NCBI GenBank assembly: GCA_900769845.1
Contig: CAAGIF010000140.1
Span: 1-5,701, forward strand
Length of the DNA: 5,701 bases
Reading direction: 5' to 3'
Origin: an uncultured Oscillospiraceae bacterium
Lineage (GTDB): Bacteria; Bacillota_A; Clostridia; Oscillospirales; Oscillospiraceae
Below are positions 5,293 to 5,701 of the stretch, piece by piece. The position numbers and the translations under genes were made by a program. The number at the start of each line of letters is the position of its first letter. Positions within the stretch are counted from its first letter, which is position 1. The notes beneath the pieces are model-generated. The model saw nothing but the letters and a program-made list of their open reading frames with translations. It had not been told where the DNA came from and did no database searches.

Positions 5293-5325
5293 GCCTGGCG
5301 GGAAACCGCCGGGCAATTTTGTTGT
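5293..5325 (+). terminator. Rho-independent terminator after rpiB
   Basis: The stem GCCTGGCGG (5293-5301) pairs with CCGCCGGGC (5306-5314), 9 bp with one G-U pair. It closes on a GAAA loop and is followed by AATTTTGTTGT. It begins 7 bases after the rpiB stop codon. Confidence 0.88.
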
Positions 5326-5335
5326 CGGTTTGCGG

Positions 5336-5364
5336 TGGATATTCCGAAAAAACCGTGCTATAAT
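5336..5364 (+). promoter_or_regulatory. Extended -10 sigma-A promoter of the HTH regulator gene
   Basis: TGGATA (5336-5341, 4 of 6), a 17-base spacer and a perfect TATAAT (5359-5364), preceded by TG one base away (TGC-TATAAT), an extended -10. The predicted transcription start near 5371 leaves a leader of about 100 bases before the gene. Confidence 0.75.
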
Positions 5365-5379
5365 CGAACCGGACATGAT

Positions 5380-5436
5380 ATGTCTGCCCCCAAACACGGC
5401 ATTTCTCGCTTTGTGTCGTGGCGCTTGGGCAGATAT
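5380..5436 (+). promoter_or_regulatory. Long imperfect hairpin in the leader of the HTH gene
   Basis: ATGTCTGCCC (5380-5389) pairs with GGGCAGATAT (5427-5436), 10 bp with one G-U pair. Inside it CACG (5395-5398) pairs with CGTG (5417-5420). CCCAA (5389-5393) could instead pair with TTGGG (5425-5429), so two folds are possible. It lies between the promoter and the ribosome binding site and has no T run, so it is not a simple terminator. It may be an operator, an RNA structure controlling translation, or nothing. No known riboswitch class was recognised. Confidence 0.4.
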
Positions 5437-5456
5437 GGCGTTATGATTGGCTCGAA

Positions 5457-5462
5457 AGGAGG
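5457..5462 (+). promoter_or_regulatory. Ribosome binding site selecting a TTG start
   Basis: AGGAGG, followed by GG, lies 8 bases before the TTG at 5471. The nearest in-frame ATG (5486) is 23 bases away, so the TTG is the better start. Confidence 0.8.
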
Positions 5463-5470
5463 GGTTCAGA

Positions 5471-5701
5471 TTGAACCAACGAAAAATGGGTGAATTCTTA
5501 AGACACCTGCGTAAGAACAAGGGGTTGACCCAGGAACAACTGGCGGAGCATTTTTATGTATCCTCCCGCACTGTATCCCGATGGGAGACGGGTAACAATC
5601 TGCCAGACTTGGATATGCTCATTGAACTTGCAGACTTCTATGATGTAGATATTCGTGAAATCATTGACGGAGAAAGGAAAAGCGAGAATATGGATAACCA
5701 A
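5471..5701 (+). CDS. XRE-family helix-turn-helix transcriptional regulator (3' end missing)
   Basis: The first 77 codons, running off the window in frame. Starting at TTG 5471, the protein begins MNQRKMGEFLRHLRKNKG, the usual opening for Cro/C1-type regulators in Clostridia. The helix-turn-helix spans about 20-41 (LTQEQLAEHF, turn, SSRTVSRWETG), with the recognition helix around S32-W38. It is followed by the typical N-x-L-P-D-x-x-M-L-I-E-L-A-D-F-Y-D-V (43-59) and I-R-E-I-I-D-G-E-R-K (61-70). Related proteins often carry a further C-terminal sensor or membrane region, which would be outside the window. It has its own promoter and structured leader, suggesting its expression is controlled; autoregulation is common in the family but is inference here. 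It is separated from rpiB by a terminator. Confidence 0.9.
   Translation, partial: MNQRKMGEFLRHLRKNKGLTQEQLAEHFYVSSRTVSRWETGNNLPDLDMLIELADFYDVDIREIIDGERKSENMDNQ

Noticed and set aside
5380..5493. A 37-codon frame starting in the HTH leader and overlapping the regulator start
   Set aside because: It has no ribosome binding site and starts inside the hairpin; the regulator frame has clear family sequence.
1..5701. Mobile elements, CRISPR arrays, toxin-antitoxin pairs, tRNA or rRNA genes
   Set aside because: No transposase or integrase motifs, regularly spaced repeats, terminal inverted repeats or cloverleaf sequence were seen.

Overview
The window looks like chromosomal DNA from a spore-forming, fairly GC-rich member of the Clostridia, probably a gut Oscillospiraceae-type organism. 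This rests on a recognisable yabP-yabQ-divIC-yabR block (sporulation and division genes kept in this order in endospore formers), strong Shine-Dalgarno sites, canonical sigma-A promoters and a DUF5648-type repeat protein. No plasmid, phage, insertion-sequence, CRISPR, tRNA or rRNA signal was found. The genus is inference.

Left part (2-1615): the 3' portion of a large accessory, probably cell-surface or secreted protein. It has three DUF5648-like repeats, a cysteine cluster that could bind a metal, and a C-terminal region resembling a DUF5050-type beta-propeller. Its true start lies before the window. A perfect 30-bp palindrome (1623-1652) flanked by A-rich and T-rich tracts separates it from the convergent tatD gene (1656-2417, minus), so one hairpin probably ends transcription in both directions.

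Middle (2418-4082): tatD has a near-consensus sigma-A promoter (TTGACA-17-TATACT). The same divergent intergenic region holds a sigma-E-like promoter facing right, in front of yabP and yabQ. YabP and YabQ are mother-cell sporulation proteins, and yabP/yabQ overlap by 4 bases (GTGA). An AT-rich stretch inside the 3' part of yabQ carries an inverted repeat and a probable sigma-A promoter for divIC (cell division) and yabR (S1-domain RNA-binding protein). A hairpin terminator closes the block at 4054-4082. The layout suggests that one gene row is read as two units, sporulation-specific yabPQ and vegetative divIC-yabR. The yabQ frame stays open for 212 bases into divIC, which is odd.

Right part (4133-5325): a two-gene operon of a short-chain dehydrogenase (FabG fold, with features recalling the YmfI-type EF-P 5-aminopentanone reductase) and rpiB (ribose-5-phosphate isomerase B), 13 bases apart and followed by a GAAA-loop terminator.

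Right edge (5336-5701): an extended -10 sigma-A promoter, a leader of about 100 bases with a long imperfect hairpin, and the start of an XRE-family helix-turn-helix regulator that uses a TTG start codon and runs off the window.
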